A stretch of DNA of 64,000 nucleotides from Propionibacteriaceae bacterium (GCA_009780915.1 WQZD01000002.1:1-64000); one strand, 5' to 3'; counted from the stretch's first letter, positions 45,094 through 55,164 are shown. Program-made: numbers and translations. The notes: generated by a model not told the origin, from the letters alone.

Positions 45094-46275
45094 TCAGTCA
45101 GCAGACCCGTCGTGGTCCTTGTGATGGGAGTACGGCTGGAGGACCATGTCGTCGCGATGGATGACGGGTCGTGCGTACTGGGTCCCCAGGGCGGACGCCA
45201 GGTCGGCGCTGGTGTGGCCCACCATGCGTGGCAGGTCGTAGGAGTCGAAGCCGACTTCGCCGCGGGCCACGATCCGCCCGTCGGGGGCCACCACCTCCAC
45301 CGAATCACCGGCGTGGAACTGGCCCTCCACGGAGACGACACCGGCCGCCAGAAGGGAGGCGGCGGTGCGGGTCAGCGCCTCGACGGCGCCCTGATCGATG
45401 TGCAGCCTGCCCTGGCTGGAGCTGGCATGGGCCAGCCATCCGTGGCGACGCGACAGACGTTTGGCGGTGGTGGCGAAGACCGTGCCGACCCTCTGACCGG
45501 ACAGCACCGCCTCGGCCTGGTCCCATCGGGCGAGGATCACGGGGATGCCGGCGGTCGTGGCCAGGCGGGCCGCGTCCACTTTCGTGGACATTCCTCCGCT
45601 GCCGACGCCCGAGGCCCCGGGCGTCAGCACGTCGACCACCAGGTCATGGTCCGCGGGCACGTACGAGATGAGCTCGGCGTCTGGATCGCGCGGATCAGCG
45701 CTGTACAGCCCGTCGACGTCGGAGAGCAGGACGAGCGCGTCGGCCCGTACCAACTCCGCCACCAACGCGGCCAGATGGTCGTTGTCGCCCAGCCGGATCT
45801 CTTGGGTGGCGACCGTGTCGTTCTCGTTGACCACCGGGATGACGCCCAGCCGGGTCAGGGCCCCGAAGGTGCGCAGGGCGTTGCCGTAACTGTTCTTGCG
45901 CGCCAGGTCCTCCGTGGTGAGAAGCACCTGGGCGACGCGGCAGTCGTGACGCCCGAAAGCTTGGGTGTACGCCGACATCAGCAGGCCCTGGCCCACGGCG
46001 GCGGCCGCCTGCTGTTGGGCGATGTCGGTGGGACGATGGGTGAACCCCAGGGGCTCCAACCCGGCGGCGATGGCCCCCGAACTGACCAGCACGACCTCAG
46101 ATCCGGACGCCTGTCGGGCGGCGAGGTGGTCCACGATGGCGGTGAGACGGTCGATCGCCAGACCCGCGTGCGCCGACGCGAGCGACGACGAGCCGACCTT
46201 CACGACGATTCGGCGCGCGGTGGCGATGTGGGCGCGCACCGACTCCTCGTCGGGTGTCCGCGTGGTCGTCGTCAT
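45094..46275 (-). CDS. proB: glutamate 5-kinase with PUA domain
   Basis: 393 residues. It phosphorylates glutamate to gamma-glutamyl phosphate, the first and normally proline-inhibited step of proline synthesis. The amino-acid-kinase domain shows VVKVGSSSL near the N-terminus, VLVSSGAIAAG, PVVNENDTV, LLSDVDGLY and a GSGGMSTKVDAA block. The last roughly 100 residues form the PUA domain typical of bacterial ProB. The ATG at 46275 is preceded by a tandemly duplicated purine-rich segment that contains the ribosome site. The obgE gene often found before proB in actinobacteria is absent here; the upstream neighbour is a divergent RDD-protein gene. Confidence 0.95.
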   Translation of the reverse strand: MTTTTRTPDEESVRAHIATARRIVVKVGSSSLASAHAGLAIDRLTAIVDHLAARQASGSEVVLVSSGAIAAGLEPLGFTHRPTDIAQQQAAAAVGQGLLMSAYTQAFGRHDCRVAQVLLTTEDLARKNSYGNALRTFGALTRLGVIPVVNENDTVATQEIRLGDNDHLAALVAELVRADALVLLSDVDGLYSADPRDPDAELISYVPADHDLVVDVLTPGASGVGSGGMSTKVDAARLATTAGIPVILARWDQAEAVLSGQRVGTVFATTAKRLSRRHGWLAHASSSQGRLHIDQGAVEALTRTAASLLAAGVVSVEGQFHAGDSVEVVAPDGRIVARGEVGFDSYDLPRMVGHTSADLASALGTQYARPVIHRDDMVLQPYSHHKDHDGSAD

Positions 46276-46276
46276 G

Positions 46277-46304
46277 GCCTCGTCTTCTCCGCCTCGTCTT
46301 CTCC
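46277..46304 (-). repeat. proB: 14-bp tandem duplication covering the proB ribosome-binding site
   Basis: On the minus strand GGAGAAGACGAGGC occurs twice in direct succession, ending one base before the proB ATG. It gives two GGAG and two GAGG cores. Confidence 0.7.
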
Positions 46305-46442
46305 GCTGGGGGAGCGCCGGTCAGGTGTGGCGCCTCTGGCTCAGTGTACGACACCGGCGAGCCATGCCCGAGTCGGGTCTCACAGTGCGTCTGATGTGGC
46401 GCGAAACGGATCGAGGGTGGTGGACTCTGGCAGAATAGTGGG

Positions 46443-47204
46443 GTGAACAATCCACCCGATCCCTCCCTGCCTCCTCGAGGTTGGTACCCCGACCCGGTGC
46501 GTCCCCACATGGAACGCTACTGGGACGGCGGCAGATGGACCCAAGTGGTGCGCCACGCGGAATCCATCGAACTCAAAGACGGCGTCTCGAAGCGCCCGGC
46601 CACCGCGGTGGCCGATCCGGCGTTGACGCTCCCTCTGGCCGGCTGGTGGCGGCGCTTCGGCTCCGGGGTCGTCGACACCGTCATCGCCTGGGCCCTCACC
46701 CTCGTCCTCGTCGTCGTGGGAACCCCGCACTTCCTGAGCACCTGGTGGGGGCTCTACTGGCAGTACGCCCTCGACTTCCAGACATCCCTCGCCTCGGGCA
46801 ACACGTCGCTTCTCGCCCCTCCCACCGCGCTCCAGAACAGCACCTCCTCGTTGTTCCTGGTCGCCGGGGCGGTCACGGCCGTCTACTGCATCATCTTCCT
46901 GGGCACCTGGGGGGCCACCCTCGGACAGAAGCTCTGCGGCGTCAAGGTTGTCCGGGCCCCACTTCCGATGAGCGTCCTGGCGGGTCAGAAGGACTACACC
47001 TTCACCGAAGAGAAGCCCGGCTGGTTCCGCGCCGTCTCCAAGGGGCTCAGTTGGACGCTGCTCTCCACGGGCGGTGGATTCTTCATCATCGGGCAGGTCG
47101 TGAACGTGCTCATGCCCTTGTGGCATCGGCGCAAACAATCGCTGACCGACCTGTTCGCGAACACGCTGATGGTGAAAACCACACGGTCCAACCCTCCGCG
47201 CTGA
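46443..47204 (+). CDS. DUF2510 and RDD-domain membrane protein
   Basis: 253 residues from a GTG start. Residues about 13-34 match the short DUF2510 motif (GWYPDP...RYWDGGRWT) common at the N-terminus of actinobacterial membrane proteins. From about residue 68 an RDD domain follows: WWRRFGSGVVDT, two or three membrane helices, GATLGQKLCGVKVV and a C-terminal KQSLTDLFANTLMV motif. RDD proteins are poorly understood; transport of small solutes or ions has been proposed. It is divergent from proB with 167 bp between. No strong ribosome site is visible. Confidence 0.8.
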   Translation: MNNPPDPSLPPRGWYPDPVRPHMERYWDGGRWTQVVRHAESIELKDGVSKRPATAVADPALTLPLAGWWRRFGSGVVDTVIAWALTLVLVVVGTPHFLSTWWGLYWQYALDFQTSLASGNTSLLAPPTALQNSTSSLFLVAGAVTAVYCIIFLGTWGATLGQKLCGVKVVRAPLPMSVLAGQKDYTFTEEKPGWFRAVSKGLSWTLLSTGGGFFIIGQVVNVLMPLWHRRKQSLTDLFANTLMVKTTRSNPPR

Positions 47205-47247
47205 TCCGGGGATGACAAGCGTCATCACACACAAAAGGGGAATTCTC

Positions 47248-49368
47248 ATGGCGGACATCGATCCACGGCTGGCACGTCTGGCGGAACTGCACAACATCTC
47301 GACCGAGTTCTGGGACTGGAAGGGGCAGCACCACCAACCGGGCGCCGCGACACTGATCGCCTGTCTGAGGGCGGTCGGCGTCGACGTGGACCGTCCCGAC
47401 TGGATCGACCACGCGTTCATCGAGGCGGACGAGAAACCGTGGAGAACAGCCCTGCCCGATTGCGTCGTCGTCGAGGCGGGCCAGGAGCGGCTGATCGACG
47501 TCCATGTCCGGGCCGGTCGTCCGGCCCATGTGTGGGCCCAGTTCGAGGACGGCTCGACCACGGTCCTCGACCAGGTGGACAACACGGTGCCAGACCGGAT
47601 GATCGGCGACGAGTGGGTCGGGCGGGCCACCTTCCGCGTCCCCACCGACGCCGCGCCGGGGTACCACACCCTCTTCCTGGAGAGCGACGACGAGTGTTGG
47701 CAGACCCCCTTCATCGTCACCCCCACCTGGGTCGGGATCCCCGACGCCGGACACGGGCGCATATGGGGGTTCATGACCCAGCTCTATTCGGTGTACGGGG
47801 AGACCTCGTGGGGAGTCGGGGACTTCGTCGACCTGGCCGACCTGGCCGTGTGGGCGAAGACCAAGCTGGGCGCGGACTTCATCCTCACCAACCCGACCCA
47901 CGTGGCGGAGGTCATCCCGCCGATGCAACCCTCGCCGTACTTCCCCTCCACGCGACGCTACGTCAACCCCATCTACATCCGCCCCGAAGCCATCGAAGAG
48001 TACGCCACCGCCTCCCAGGAGGTGCGCGACCAGGTGGGCCGGTGCAGGCGTCAGGCGTGCGCCGAGGCCCACGCCAGCGCGGAGATCCGCAGGGACCCGG
48101 TGTGGCAGGCCAAGAGGGAGGCCCTCACGGCGATCTTCCGCGCCGGACGGCGTCCGACCCGGCAGATGGAGTTCGAGGAGTACATGCGCGCCGAGGGCGC
48201 TATGCTCCACCGCTTCGCCCTGTGGTGCGTGCTGACCGAGGCCCATGGCCAGTCGTGGAAGGACTGGCCGGTGGAGTTCGCCGACCCAGACTCGGTCGCG
48301 GTGCGCGACTTCGCCCTCAACCACTCCGGCGAGATCACCTTCCAGATGTGGCTGCAATGGGTGGCTGACTCCCAGGCCAAACGCGCCCAGCGCAAGGCGA
48401 CAGGCGTCGGGATGGCGATCGGCGTCATGGCCGACCTGGCGGTCGGCGTCAACACCGCCGGGGAGGAGACCTGGGCCATGCCGTCGGTCTTCGCTTCCGG
48501 GGTCACCGTGGGCGCCCCGCCCGACTCGTACAACCAGGCCGGCCAGGACTGGCGGCAGCCCCCCTGGCGCCCCGACCGTCTGCGCGAGATGGCGTACGCG
48601 CCGCTGAGGGCGATGTTCCACACCATCTTGAACGACGCCGGAGCGGTGCGCGTGGACCACATCCTCGGACTGTTCCGCCTGTGGTGGATCCCCGAGGGCA
48701 TGACCGCCGGGGAGGGCGCCTACATCCGGTACGACCACGAGGCCACCGTCGGCATCTTGGCCCTGGAGGCGTACCGGGCGCGAACGGCCGTCATCGGCGA
48801 GGACCTGGGCACGGTGGAGCCCTGGGTGCGCGACTACCTGGCGCGGCGCGGGATCCTCGGCACCTCCGTCCTCTGGTTCGAGTACGGGTCCGACGGGCGT
48901 TTCCTCGCGCCCGAGGAGTGGCGTGACGTGTGCCTGGGGTCGGTGACCACCCACGACCTGCCCCCGACCCTGGGGTATCTCGCCCACGACCATGTCGTCC
49001 TGCGTCACCGGCTCGGCTTGATCGGCGGTTCCCTGGACGAGGAGATCGGACGCGACAAGGCGGAGCAGTCCGTCGTGATGGACATGCTCGTCGAGCGCGG
49101 GTTGATGGAGGCCGGCGAGACCGATCCACGCGTCGTGATGCTGGCCCTGTACCGCTTCCTGGCACGCACCCCGGCCCACCTGCGATGCGTCGCCCTGACC
49201 GACGCGGTGGGGGACCGGCGCACCCAGAACCAGCCCGGCACCGTGGACGAGTATCCCAACTGGCGCGTCCCCCTGTGCGACGGGACCGGGCGGCGCGTGA
49301 CCCTGGAACAGGTCTTCACCATGCCCAGTGTCAGGGATGTCGCCGACATCATGAATGGTAAGGTATAG
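47248..49368 (+). CDS. malQ: 4-alpha-glucanotransferase (amylomaltase, GH77)
   Basis: 706 residues from ATG 47248, preceded by AAAAGGGGA; in-frame codons further upstream lack a ribosome site. The enzyme moves alpha-1,4-glucan segments between maltodextrins in maltose/glycogen metabolism in the cytosol. The GH77 catalytic residues are visible: nucleophile D470 in VRVDHILGLFR, acid/base E518 in GEDLGTVEP and D570 in TTHDLPPT. Loop residues NPTHVAEVIPPMQPSPYFP fit the substrate site. The roughly 170-residue N-terminal extension is usual for actinobacterial MalQ. It starts 43 bp after the RDD gene. No other maltose genes are nearby. Confidence 0.95.
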   Translation: MADIDPRLARLAELHNISTEFWDWKGQHHQPGAATLIACLRAVGVDVDRPDWIDHAFIEADEKPWRTALPDCVVVEAGQERLIDVHVRAGRPAHVWAQFEDGSTTVLDQVDNTVPDRMIGDEWVGRATFRVPTDAAPGYHTLFLESDDECWQTPFIVTPTWVGIPDAGHGRIWGFMTQLYSVYGETSWGVGDFVDLADLAVWAKTKLGADFILTNPTHVAEVIPPMQPSPYFPSTRRYVNPIYIRPEAIEEYATASQEVRDQVGRCRRQACAEAHASAEIRRDPVWQAKREALTAIFRAGRRPTRQMEFEEYMRAEGAMLHRFALWCVLTEAHGQSWKDWPVEFADPDSVAVRDFALNHSGEITFQMWLQWVADSQAKRAQRKATGVGMAIGVMADLAVGVNTAGEETWAMPSVFASGVTVGAPPDSYNQAGQDWRQPPWRPDRLREMAYAPLRAMFHTILNDAGAVRVDHILGLFRLWWIPEGMTAGEGAYIRYDHEATVGILALEAYRARTAVIGEDLGTVEPWVRDYLARRGILGTSVLWFEYGSDGRFLAPEEWRDVCLGSVTTHDLPPTLGYLAHDHVVLRHRLGLIGGSLDEEIGRDKAEQSVVMDMLVERGLMEAGETDPRVVMLALYRFLARTPAHLRCVALTDAVGDRRTQNQPGTVDEYPNWRVPLCDGTGRRVTLEQVFTMPSVRDVADIMNGKV

Positions 49369-49441
49369 CGTCGATGACGACGATGCGAACGCCCGTGGGG
49401 CGTGAGCGCGTGTCAGCGGAGAGAATGCGAGGAAGACGCCT

Positions 49442-50962
49442 ATGGATGACAAGGACCCCTTCGGGACCCATGACTGGTCGGATGACCAGGTGATCGACGA
49501 TCCGGCGGAGAATCGCCTCAAGCCCGTCGCCCGCACGAAGCGGCCCGCCATCGCGTCCATCGTGATCGCGGCCGTGCTCGTGCTCATCGGCGTGGCCGGT
49601 GTCGTCGTCCTGGCGATGACCCAGTACCTGCCCACGGGGCTCTTCGTCCTCGCCGTCGCGCTCGACCTGATCGTCGTCGCCGGTGTCGCGGCCCTGCTGC
49701 TGGTCTCCACCCCTCGGTCCCATCCCGTGCGCTTCTGGGTGTCGGTCATCCTGGCCATCGTCATGGCGGTGGGCAACCTCGGGGTCGTCAAGGTCGGCGC
49801 CGACTTCCTCTCTTTCACCAATAAGATCCAGGCGCCGTCCGCCGACATGGTGCTCTACGACGTGGTCGTGTCCACCTCGGGGATCAACGACATCTCCCAG
49901 TTGGCCGGCACTCAGATGGGACAGGTCGCCGCGGACCCGCTCTCAGATCCGGTGCAGGCCAAGGTCCTGAGCCTTGTCAACGTGAGTTTCGAGCAGGCCG
50001 ACTCCTGGGTCGACCTGACGTCGGCGGTGGCGCAGGGATCCCTGCCGTCCGTCGTGATCCAAGACGGGTTCATGCAGGTCCTGTCGGACGCGGACCCTGC
50101 CACGTACGCCTCCCTGACCATCCTCACCAGCTTCGAGATCGACTCGGCCCTGGCCTCCACGGCCCCGCCGTCCACGGCCACGCCCCCCGCGGCCAGCGAC
50201 GCCTTCGTCATCTACGTCAGCGGCATCGACACGTACGGCAACGTGTCCACTCGCTCCCGTTCCGACGTGAACCAGCTCATCGTGGTCAACCCCACCACGG
50301 GCAAGATCCTCCTGGTCAACACCCCGCGCGACTTCTACGTCCAGCTGAGGGACCGGCCCGGCCTGAAGGACAAGCTCACCCATGCCGGGGTGTACGGCAT
50401 CGACGTGTCCATGGGCACGTTGGAAGACCTCTATGACACCACCATCAACTACTACCTGCGGATCAACTTCAGCTCCCTGGTCACAGTCGTCGACGCTCTG
50501 GGCGGGGTGGACGTGGACTCCGCGTACGCCTTCTCCTACGGCGGGTACACCTTCCACCAGGGGATGAACCATCTCACGGGCGCGGCCGCCCTGGCCTTCT
50601 CCCGGGATCGCCACGACTTCGCGACCGGCGACCGGATCCGCGGCGAGAACCAGCAGCGCGTCATCACCGGGATCATCCACAAGCTGTCCGATCCGTCCGT
50701 CCTGCTCGGGTACTCCCGCATCCTGGACGCCGTGCAGGGGTCGATTCAGACCTCCATGCCGCAGGACGTGATCGCGGCGCAGGTGAGGCAGCAGGTGGCC
50801 TCGGGCCGTACGTGGACGGTGGACTCGATGAGCGTCAACGGCTCCGACGGGTCTGAGTACACCTTCTCCTACCCGGGCCAGCGGTTGTACGTGATGATCC
50901 CCGACCAGTCCACGGTCGACGCCGCCAAGGCGGCGATCAAGGCGGTCCTCGCGGGTCAGTGA
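49442..50962 (+). CDS. LytR-CpsA-Psr (LCP) family wall-polymer ligase
   Basis: 506 residues, start ATG with GAGGAAG upstream. Three membrane helices (about 35-58, 66-88, 97-113) are followed by an extracytoplasmic part whose LCP domain begins near residue 255 (VIYVSGIDTYG). Typical residues are present: SDVNQL, NTPRDFYV and SRDRHDFATGDRIRGENQQ. LCP enzymes attach undecaprenyl-linked polymers to peptidoglycan or proteins. The stretch before the domain resembles the non-catalytic part seen in Gram-positive LCP proteins with several helices. It converges on the ROK gene with 13 bp between stops. A second LCP gene lies at 61923. Confidence 0.9.
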   Translation: MDDKDPFGTHDWSDDQVIDDPAENRLKPVARTKRPAIASIVIAAVLVLIGVAGVVVLAMTQYLPTGLFVLAVALDLIVVAGVAALLLVSTPRSHPVRFWVSVILAIVMAVGNLGVVKVGADFLSFTNKIQAPSADMVLYDVVVSTSGINDISQLAGTQMGQVAADPLSDPVQAKVLSLVNVSFEQADSWVDLTSAVAQGSLPSVVIQDGFMQVLSDADPATYASLTILTSFEIDSALASTAPPSTATPPAASDAFVIYVSGIDTYGNVSTRSRSDVNQLIVVNPTTGKILLVNTPRDFYVQLRDRPGLKDKLTHAGVYGIDVSMGTLEDLYDTTINYYLRINFSSLVTVVDALGGVDVDSAYAFSYGGYTFHQGMNHLTGAAALAFSRDRHDFATGDRIRGENQQRVITGIIHKLSDPSVLLGYSRILDAVQGSIQTSMPQDVIAAQVRQQVASGRTWTVDSMSVNGSDGSEYTFSYPGQRLYVMIPDQSTVDAAKAAIKAVLAGQ

Positions 50963-50975
50963 CCCGTCGGGGGCG

Positions 50976-52295
50976 TCAGTGCTCCCGTCTCCACAGCCGA
51001 GAGGTCGGATCATTGACGGCCTTGTCCAGCACGGACAGGGCCGAGCCGGTGGCGGCCGCGTAGACGCCGGACTCGGATGCGCGTACCTCCAGATCCGCGC
51101 TCACCCAGCGAGACGCGAGGACGCGGGAGGACAATTGCGCCGACAGATGGTCGCGCAAGAGGTCGGTGAGGTCGGCGAAGCTGCCGCCCAGGACGACCCT
51201 GGTGACGTCCACCACGTTCATGCAGTCGGCCAGGGCGATGCCCAGCGCGTCGGCGGCCCGGTCGACGGCCTCGCGGGCCTGGGGCTGCCCGTCCAAGCAG
51301 GCGGCGCGCAGATGGGAGATGTCGTCGTCGCCGTCCAGCCCGGCGTCGGACATCAGCGCCCGTTTGCCGGCGTACATCTCCAGACACCCGGTCGACCCGC
51401 ACGCGCAGGGACGTCCGTCGGGATCGACCACGACATGCCCGATCTCGCCGGCCCATCCGTGGACGCCGGAGAAGACGTGGCCGTCCACGACGATCGCGGC
51501 GCCCACGCCGATCTCGCCCGACACGTAGATGAAGGAACTGTCTTTGTGTTTTCCGATCTCGCTGCGGGCGGCCAGGTTGGCCTCATTGTCCACCACGAGG
51601 GTGTCGATGAGCAGGGCGTGGATGGCGTCGAGGGTCTTCTTGTGGGCCGTGGAGCCGAGCTCCCGCTTGAGGGCCTGGTACGAGGTCGTCATGGCTTGGG
51701 GGATGTCGACGTCGCGCCAGCCGAGGTTCGGCGCCAGACGCAGGGGCCCGGACGGGTGGTCGGCGATCCCGGGCAGAGCCAGTCCGGCGCCGATCAGGCG
51801 CACGTTCCGGTGGAGCAACTCGGTGATCACGTCATAGGCCTTGTGCAGGAGGAGGGAGAAGGCGTACTGGGGGTCGCACTGGCGCAGGTTCACCTTCTCG
51901 AAGGACTCGGCCAGGACGGCGCCGGTCAAGTCGATCCCACGCACGCCGAGGAAGTCGACGTTGATCTCCAGTCCGAGGGCGGCGACCGTCCCCGAGGCCA
52001 CCACCAGCGGTATGGCCGGACGACCCACACGGTGAGGGGTGGCCGGCAGGAGTTCCGCGACCAATCCGGCCGCGCGCAAGTCGGTGACCAGAGAGGACAC
52101 GGTCGCTTTGGTCAAACCGGTGATCTCGGCCAGATCGGCGCGAGAGCGAGGGGAGTCGGGGTCCGCCGAGGAGATGTGCGAGAAGGCGAGGCACAGGTTG
52201 TGATCGCGCAAAGATCGCTGTCCGGCTCTCATCATTGATTGCGTGGGCGCCAAGCGTGGCTGCCGGGTGAGTCGTGTCACAGTGCTGTCTTTCAT
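50976..52295 (-). CDS. xylR: ROK-family transcriptional repressor, probable XylR
   Basis: 439 residues from ATG 52295; a TTG seven codons upstream is possible and no good ribosome site is seen for either. The N-terminus has a winged helix-turn-helix (RADLAEITGLTKATVSSLV). The rest is a ROK sugar-sensing domain with the Cys-rich zinc site CACGSTGCLEM and the preceding GEIGHVVVDPDG block. ROK repressors of this shape control xylose operons and release DNA on binding sugar. The gene is divergent from xylA-xylB, and a shared 12-bp motif near both starts fits repression of the operon and of itself. The sugar specificity is inferred from the neighbours. Confidence 0.85.
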   Translation of the reverse strand: MKDSTVTRLTRQPRLAPTQSMMRAGQRSLRDHNLCLAFSHISSADPDSPRSRADLAEITGLTKATVSSLVTDLRAAGLVAELLPATPHRVGRPAIPLVVASGTVAALGLEINVDFLGVRGIDLTGAVLAESFEKVNLRQCDPQYAFSLLLHKAYDVITELLHRNVRLIGAGLALPGIADHPSGPLRLAPNLGWRDVDIPQAMTTSYQALKRELGSTAHKKTLDAIHALLIDTLVVDNEANLAARSEIGKHKDSSFIYVSGEIGVGAAIVVDGHVFSGVHGWAGEIGHVVVDPDGRPCACGSTGCLEMYAGKRALMSDAGLDGDDDISHLRAACLDGQPQAREAVDRAADALGIALADCMNVVDVTRVVLGGSFADLTDLLRDHLSAQLSSRVLASRWVSADLEVRASESGVYAAATGSALSVLDKAVNDPTSRLWRREH

Positions 52296-52331
52296 AGTGG
52301 GGCGGAGATCGATCAACAGTAGGTATTACTT

Positions 52332-52343
52332 ATCATAGTACTA
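52332..52343. promoter_or_regulatory. putative ROK/XylR operator, regulator side
   Basis: ATCATAGTACTA, 36 bp upstream of the repressor start and overlapping AT-rich sequence (TATGAT on the minus strand) that could be its -10 box. It matches the motif in front of xylA at 11 of 12 positions. Confidence 0.5.
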
Positions 52344-52424
52344 TCACAACCTCTTGGCGTCCGTCCGACACACCGTGGTTGACAGATTGTTTGTGCCAAG
52401 TGTGAGAAACATCGAGAAACCCCT

Positions 52425-52452
52425 TGCGTGATAGATCGAAGATCAATATGTT
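52425..52452 (+). promoter_or_regulatory. putative xylA promoter
   Basis: TTGCGT (52425-52430), 16-bp spacer, TATGTT (52447-52452). The operator motif follows at the expected transcription start, where a bound repressor would block initiation. Confidence 0.45.
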
Positions 52453-52454
52453 TA

Positions 52455-52466
52455 ATCATAGAACTA
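52455..52466. promoter_or_regulatory. putative ROK/XylR operator, xylA side
   Basis: ATCATAGAACTA within a TTTAATCATAGAACTAATAG context, directly downstream of the putative xylA -10 box and 52 bp before the xylA start. Confidence 0.5.
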
Positions 52467-52518
52467 ATAGGGGGCTTGTGTGGCATCGACCGCCATATGG
52501 GCCAAAGGAGGAACACCA

Positions 52519-53712
52519 ATGACTATCCCGCTTCCCACGCGCGACGACCACTTCTCATTCGGCATGTGGACCGTCAACTGGCCGGCAGGGGACCAATTCG
52601 GCCCAGCGACCCGCAGCCTGATGGATCCCGTGCACATCGTGAGGAAACTGTCCGAGATCGGGGCGTGGGGGATCACCTTCCATGACGACGACCTCGTGCC
52701 CTTCGGGACGCCGGACGCCGAGCGCGAACGGATCATCGCCGAGTTCGAGGCCGTCCTCGCCGAGACGGGGATCGTGTGCGAGATGGTGACGACCAACACG
52801 TTCTCCCATCCCGTGTTCAAAGACGGCGCCTTCACGTCCAACGACCGGGCCGTGCGCCGCTACGGCTTGCGGAAGGTCCTGCGCAACGTCGACCTGGCCG
52901 CCCGCCTGGGCGCCACGACCTTCGTGATGTGGGGAGGGCGCGAGGGCGCGGAGTACGACACGTCCAAGGACTACCACGCGGCCCTCGACCGGTACGCCGA
53001 GGGCATCGACACGGTCGCCGCGTACATCAAGGCCCAGGGGTACGGGTTGCGCATCGCCCTGGAGCCCAAGCCCAACGAGCCGCGCGGGGACATCCTGCTG
53101 CCCACCGTCGGTCACGCCTTGGGGTTCATCGCCCGCCTGGACAACGCCGACATCGTCGGGCTGAACCCCGAAGTCGGCCATGAGCAGATGGCGTGCCTGA
53201 ACTACACCGCGGGCATCGCCCAAGCCCTCTGGTGCGGCAAGCTCTTCCACATCGACCTCAACGGCCAGAAGTCGATCAAGTACGACCAGGACCTCGTCTT
53301 CGGCCACGGCGACCTGATGAGCGCCTTCGGCACGGTGGATCTGCTGGAGAACGGGTTCCCCAACGGGGGGCCGATGTACACCGGCGCTCGCCACTTCGAC
53401 TACAAGCCCAGTCGCACGGAGTCCGAGGAGGGCGTGTGGCAGTCGGCCCAGGCGAACATGACGATGTACCTGCTGCTCAAGGAGCGCGCCCAGGCGTTCC
53501 GTGCGGACCCCGAGGTGAAGGACCTGCTGGTGTCCACGGGCGTCATCGGGCTCGCGGAGCCCACGCTGGCGGAGGGGGAGACCCTGGAGTCCTTCATCGC
53601 CGACCGTTCGGTGTACGAGGCCGTCGACCCCGACCTCCTCGCGCAACGGGGGTACGGGTTCGTGCGCCTCAACGAGATCGCGACCGAGTACGTGCTCGGG
53701 GCCAGGCTCTGA
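52519..53712 (+). CDS. xylA: xylose isomerase (short, class I type)
   Basis: 397 residues. ATG 52519 is chosen over an in-frame ATG at 52480 because AAAGGAGG precedes it with ideal spacing. It converts D-xylose to D-xylulose in the cytosol using two divalent metals. The residues of the Streptomyces/Actinoplanes enzymes are present: His55 in FHDDD, Glu182 and Lys184 in [11 protein letters not shown], Glu218 and His221 in NPEVGHEQM, Asp246 in HIDLNGQ, and Asp256 and Asp258 in KYDQDL. The length fits class I rather than the longer class II enzymes of Bacillus or Bifidobacterium. xylB starts 12 bp downstream, forming an operon under the divergent repressor. No xylose transporter is adjacent. Confidence 0.96.
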   Translation: MTIPLPTRDDHFSFGMWTVNWPAGDQFGPATRSLMDPVHIVRKLSEIGAWGITFHDDDLVPFGTPDAERERIIAEFEAVLAETGIVCEMVTTNTFSHPVFKDGAFTSNDRAVRRYGLRKVLRNVDLAARLGATTFVMWGGREGAEYDTSKDYHAALDRYAEGIDTVAAYIKAQGYGLRIALEPKPNEPRGDILLPTVGHALGFIARLDNADIVGLNPEVGHEQMACLNYTAGIAQALWCGKLFHIDLNGQKSIKYDQDLVFGHGDLMSAFGTVDLLENGFPNGGPMYTGARHFDYKPSRTESEEGVWQSAQANMTMYLLLKERAQAFRADPEVKDLLVSTGVIGLAEPTLAEGETLESFIADRSVYEAVDPDLLAQRGYGFVRLNEIATEYVLGARL

Positions 53713-53724
53713 CCGGGAGATGAC

Positions 53725-55164
53725 ATGAGTCTTGTCGCGGGGGTGGACACGTCCACGCAGTCGTGCAAAGTCGTCGTCTGCGACGCCGACACCGGCACGC
53801 CGGTGCGGTTCGGCAAGGCCGGCCATCCTGACGGCACGGAGGTGAACCCCCATCACTGGTGCGCCGCTCTGCAGATCGCCCTGGAGATGGCCGGAGGGCT
53901 GGACGACGTCGAGGCCGTGTCCGTGGGCGGACAGCAGCACGGGATGGTGTGCCTGGACGCGGAGGGGGAGGTCGTGCGCCCGGCGCTGCTGTGGAACGAC
54001 ACCCGATCGGCGCAGGCGAGCGAGGACCTCATCGCGGAACTGGGCCACGGGGACCGGGACGCGGGCGCGACGGCGTGGGCCGACGCCTGCGGGTCTGTGC
54101 TCGTCCCGTCCTTCACTGTGACCAAGCTGCGCTGGCTGCGAGACCACGAGCCGGAGAACGCCGCCCGGGTGGCGGCGGTGTGCCTGCCCCACGATTGGCT
54201 GAGTTGGCGCCTCGCGGGCCACGGGCCCACCACATCCGGGGGGGACGGAGACCTGGACGCCCTGTTCACCGACCGCTCCGACGCGTCCGGGACGGGCTAC
54301 TGGTCGCCGAAGACGAACGACTACAACCTGGATCTGTTGGAGATGGCCTTGGGGCGCGCGGTGACTGTGCCCCGGGTCTTGGCGCCTCATGAGACGGTGG
54401 CGCGGACCCCGCACGGCGCGTTGATCGGGCCGGGGGCCGGGGACAACGCGGCCGCCGCGCTGGGGTTGGGCTTGGGTGTGGGGGACGTGGCGGTCTCCCT
54501 GGGTACCTCGGGCGTGGTCAGCGCCGTCAGCCCCACACCCATGGCCGACCCCACGGGACTGGTGTCAGGGTTCGCGGACGCCACCGGGGCGTACCTGCCC
54601 CTGACCTGCACGCTCAACGCCTCACGGATCGTCGACGCGGCCACCGATCTGCTGGGTGTCTCCTACGACGAGGTGGCGGCCATGGCGCTGCTCGCCGCGC
54701 CGGGGGCGGAGGGGGTCGTCCTCGTCCCGTACTTCGAGGGGGAGCGCACTCCCAACAAACCCCACGCCACCGCGTCGATCCATGGGTTGACGCTCGCCAC
54801 CTGCACACGGGACAACATCGCGCGGGCCTTCATCGAGGGGCTGCTGTGCTGTCAGGCCGACGGGTTGGACGCGATGGTCGCCCTGGGACTAGCCGCCCGG
54901 CGCGTCTTCCTCATCGGCGGCGGCGCCCGATCGCCGGCGACGCGGTGGATCGCGCCCAGCGTCTTCGGATGCGACGTCATCACTCCCGACGACGCGGAGT
55001 TCGTGGCCCTCGGAGCGGCCCGACAGGCGGCGTGGGTCCTCAGGGGCGGGGATCAGCCCCCGGTGTGGCCCGTCCAGGGGTCGCAGACGTACACGGCCAC
55101 CTACGAGCCGAGCGTGCGGGAGCGGTACGCGGCCGTGCGGGAGATGACGTACCCGAACCACTGA
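53725..55164 (+). CDS. xylB: xylulokinase (FGGY family)
   Basis: 479 residues, ATG preceded by GGGAG. It phosphorylates D-xylulose to xylulose 5-phosphate for the pentose phosphate pathway. FGGY-kinase landmarks are an N-terminal [13 protein letters not shown], the sugar-site GGQQHGMV with LLWNDTRS, the catalytic [11 protein letters not shown] region, VSLGTSG and a C-terminal [15 protein letters not shown]. The length is normal. It is the second gene of the xylA-xylB operon. Confidence 0.95.
   Translation: MSLVAGVDTSTQSCKVVVCDADTGTPVRFGKAGHPDGTEVNPHHWCAALQIALEMAGGLDDVEAVSVGGQQHGMVCLDAEGEVVRPALLWNDTRSAQASEDLIAELGHGDRDAGATAWADACGSVLVPSFTVTKLRWLRDHEPENAARVAAVCLPHDWLSWRLAGHGPTTSGGDGDLDALFTDRSDASGTGYWSPKTNDYNLDLLEMALGRAVTVPRVLAPHETVARTPHGALIGPGAGDNAAAALGLGLGVGDVAVSLGTSGVVSAVSPTPMADPTGLVSGFADATGAYLPLTCTLNASRIVDAATDLLGVSYDEVAAMALLAAPGAEGVVLVPYFEGERTPNKPHATASIHGLTLATCTRDNIARAFIEGLLCCQADGLDAMVALGLAARRVFLIGGGARSPATRWIAPSVFGCDVITPDDAEFVALGAARQAAWVLRGGDQPPVWPVQGSQTYTATYEPSVRERYAAVREMTYPNH

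Noticed and set aside
47110..49848. Long minus-strand open frame opposite malQ, and similar frames at 50979-52238, 55415-58069 and 60450-63149
   Set aside because: Each is the shadow of a well-supported gene in high-GC DNA, with no recognisable motif or ribosome site.
52380..52408. TTGACA at 52380 as the xylA -35 box
   Set aside because: No acceptable -10 sequence lies 16-18 bp downstream; TTGCGT-N16-TATGTT fits better.
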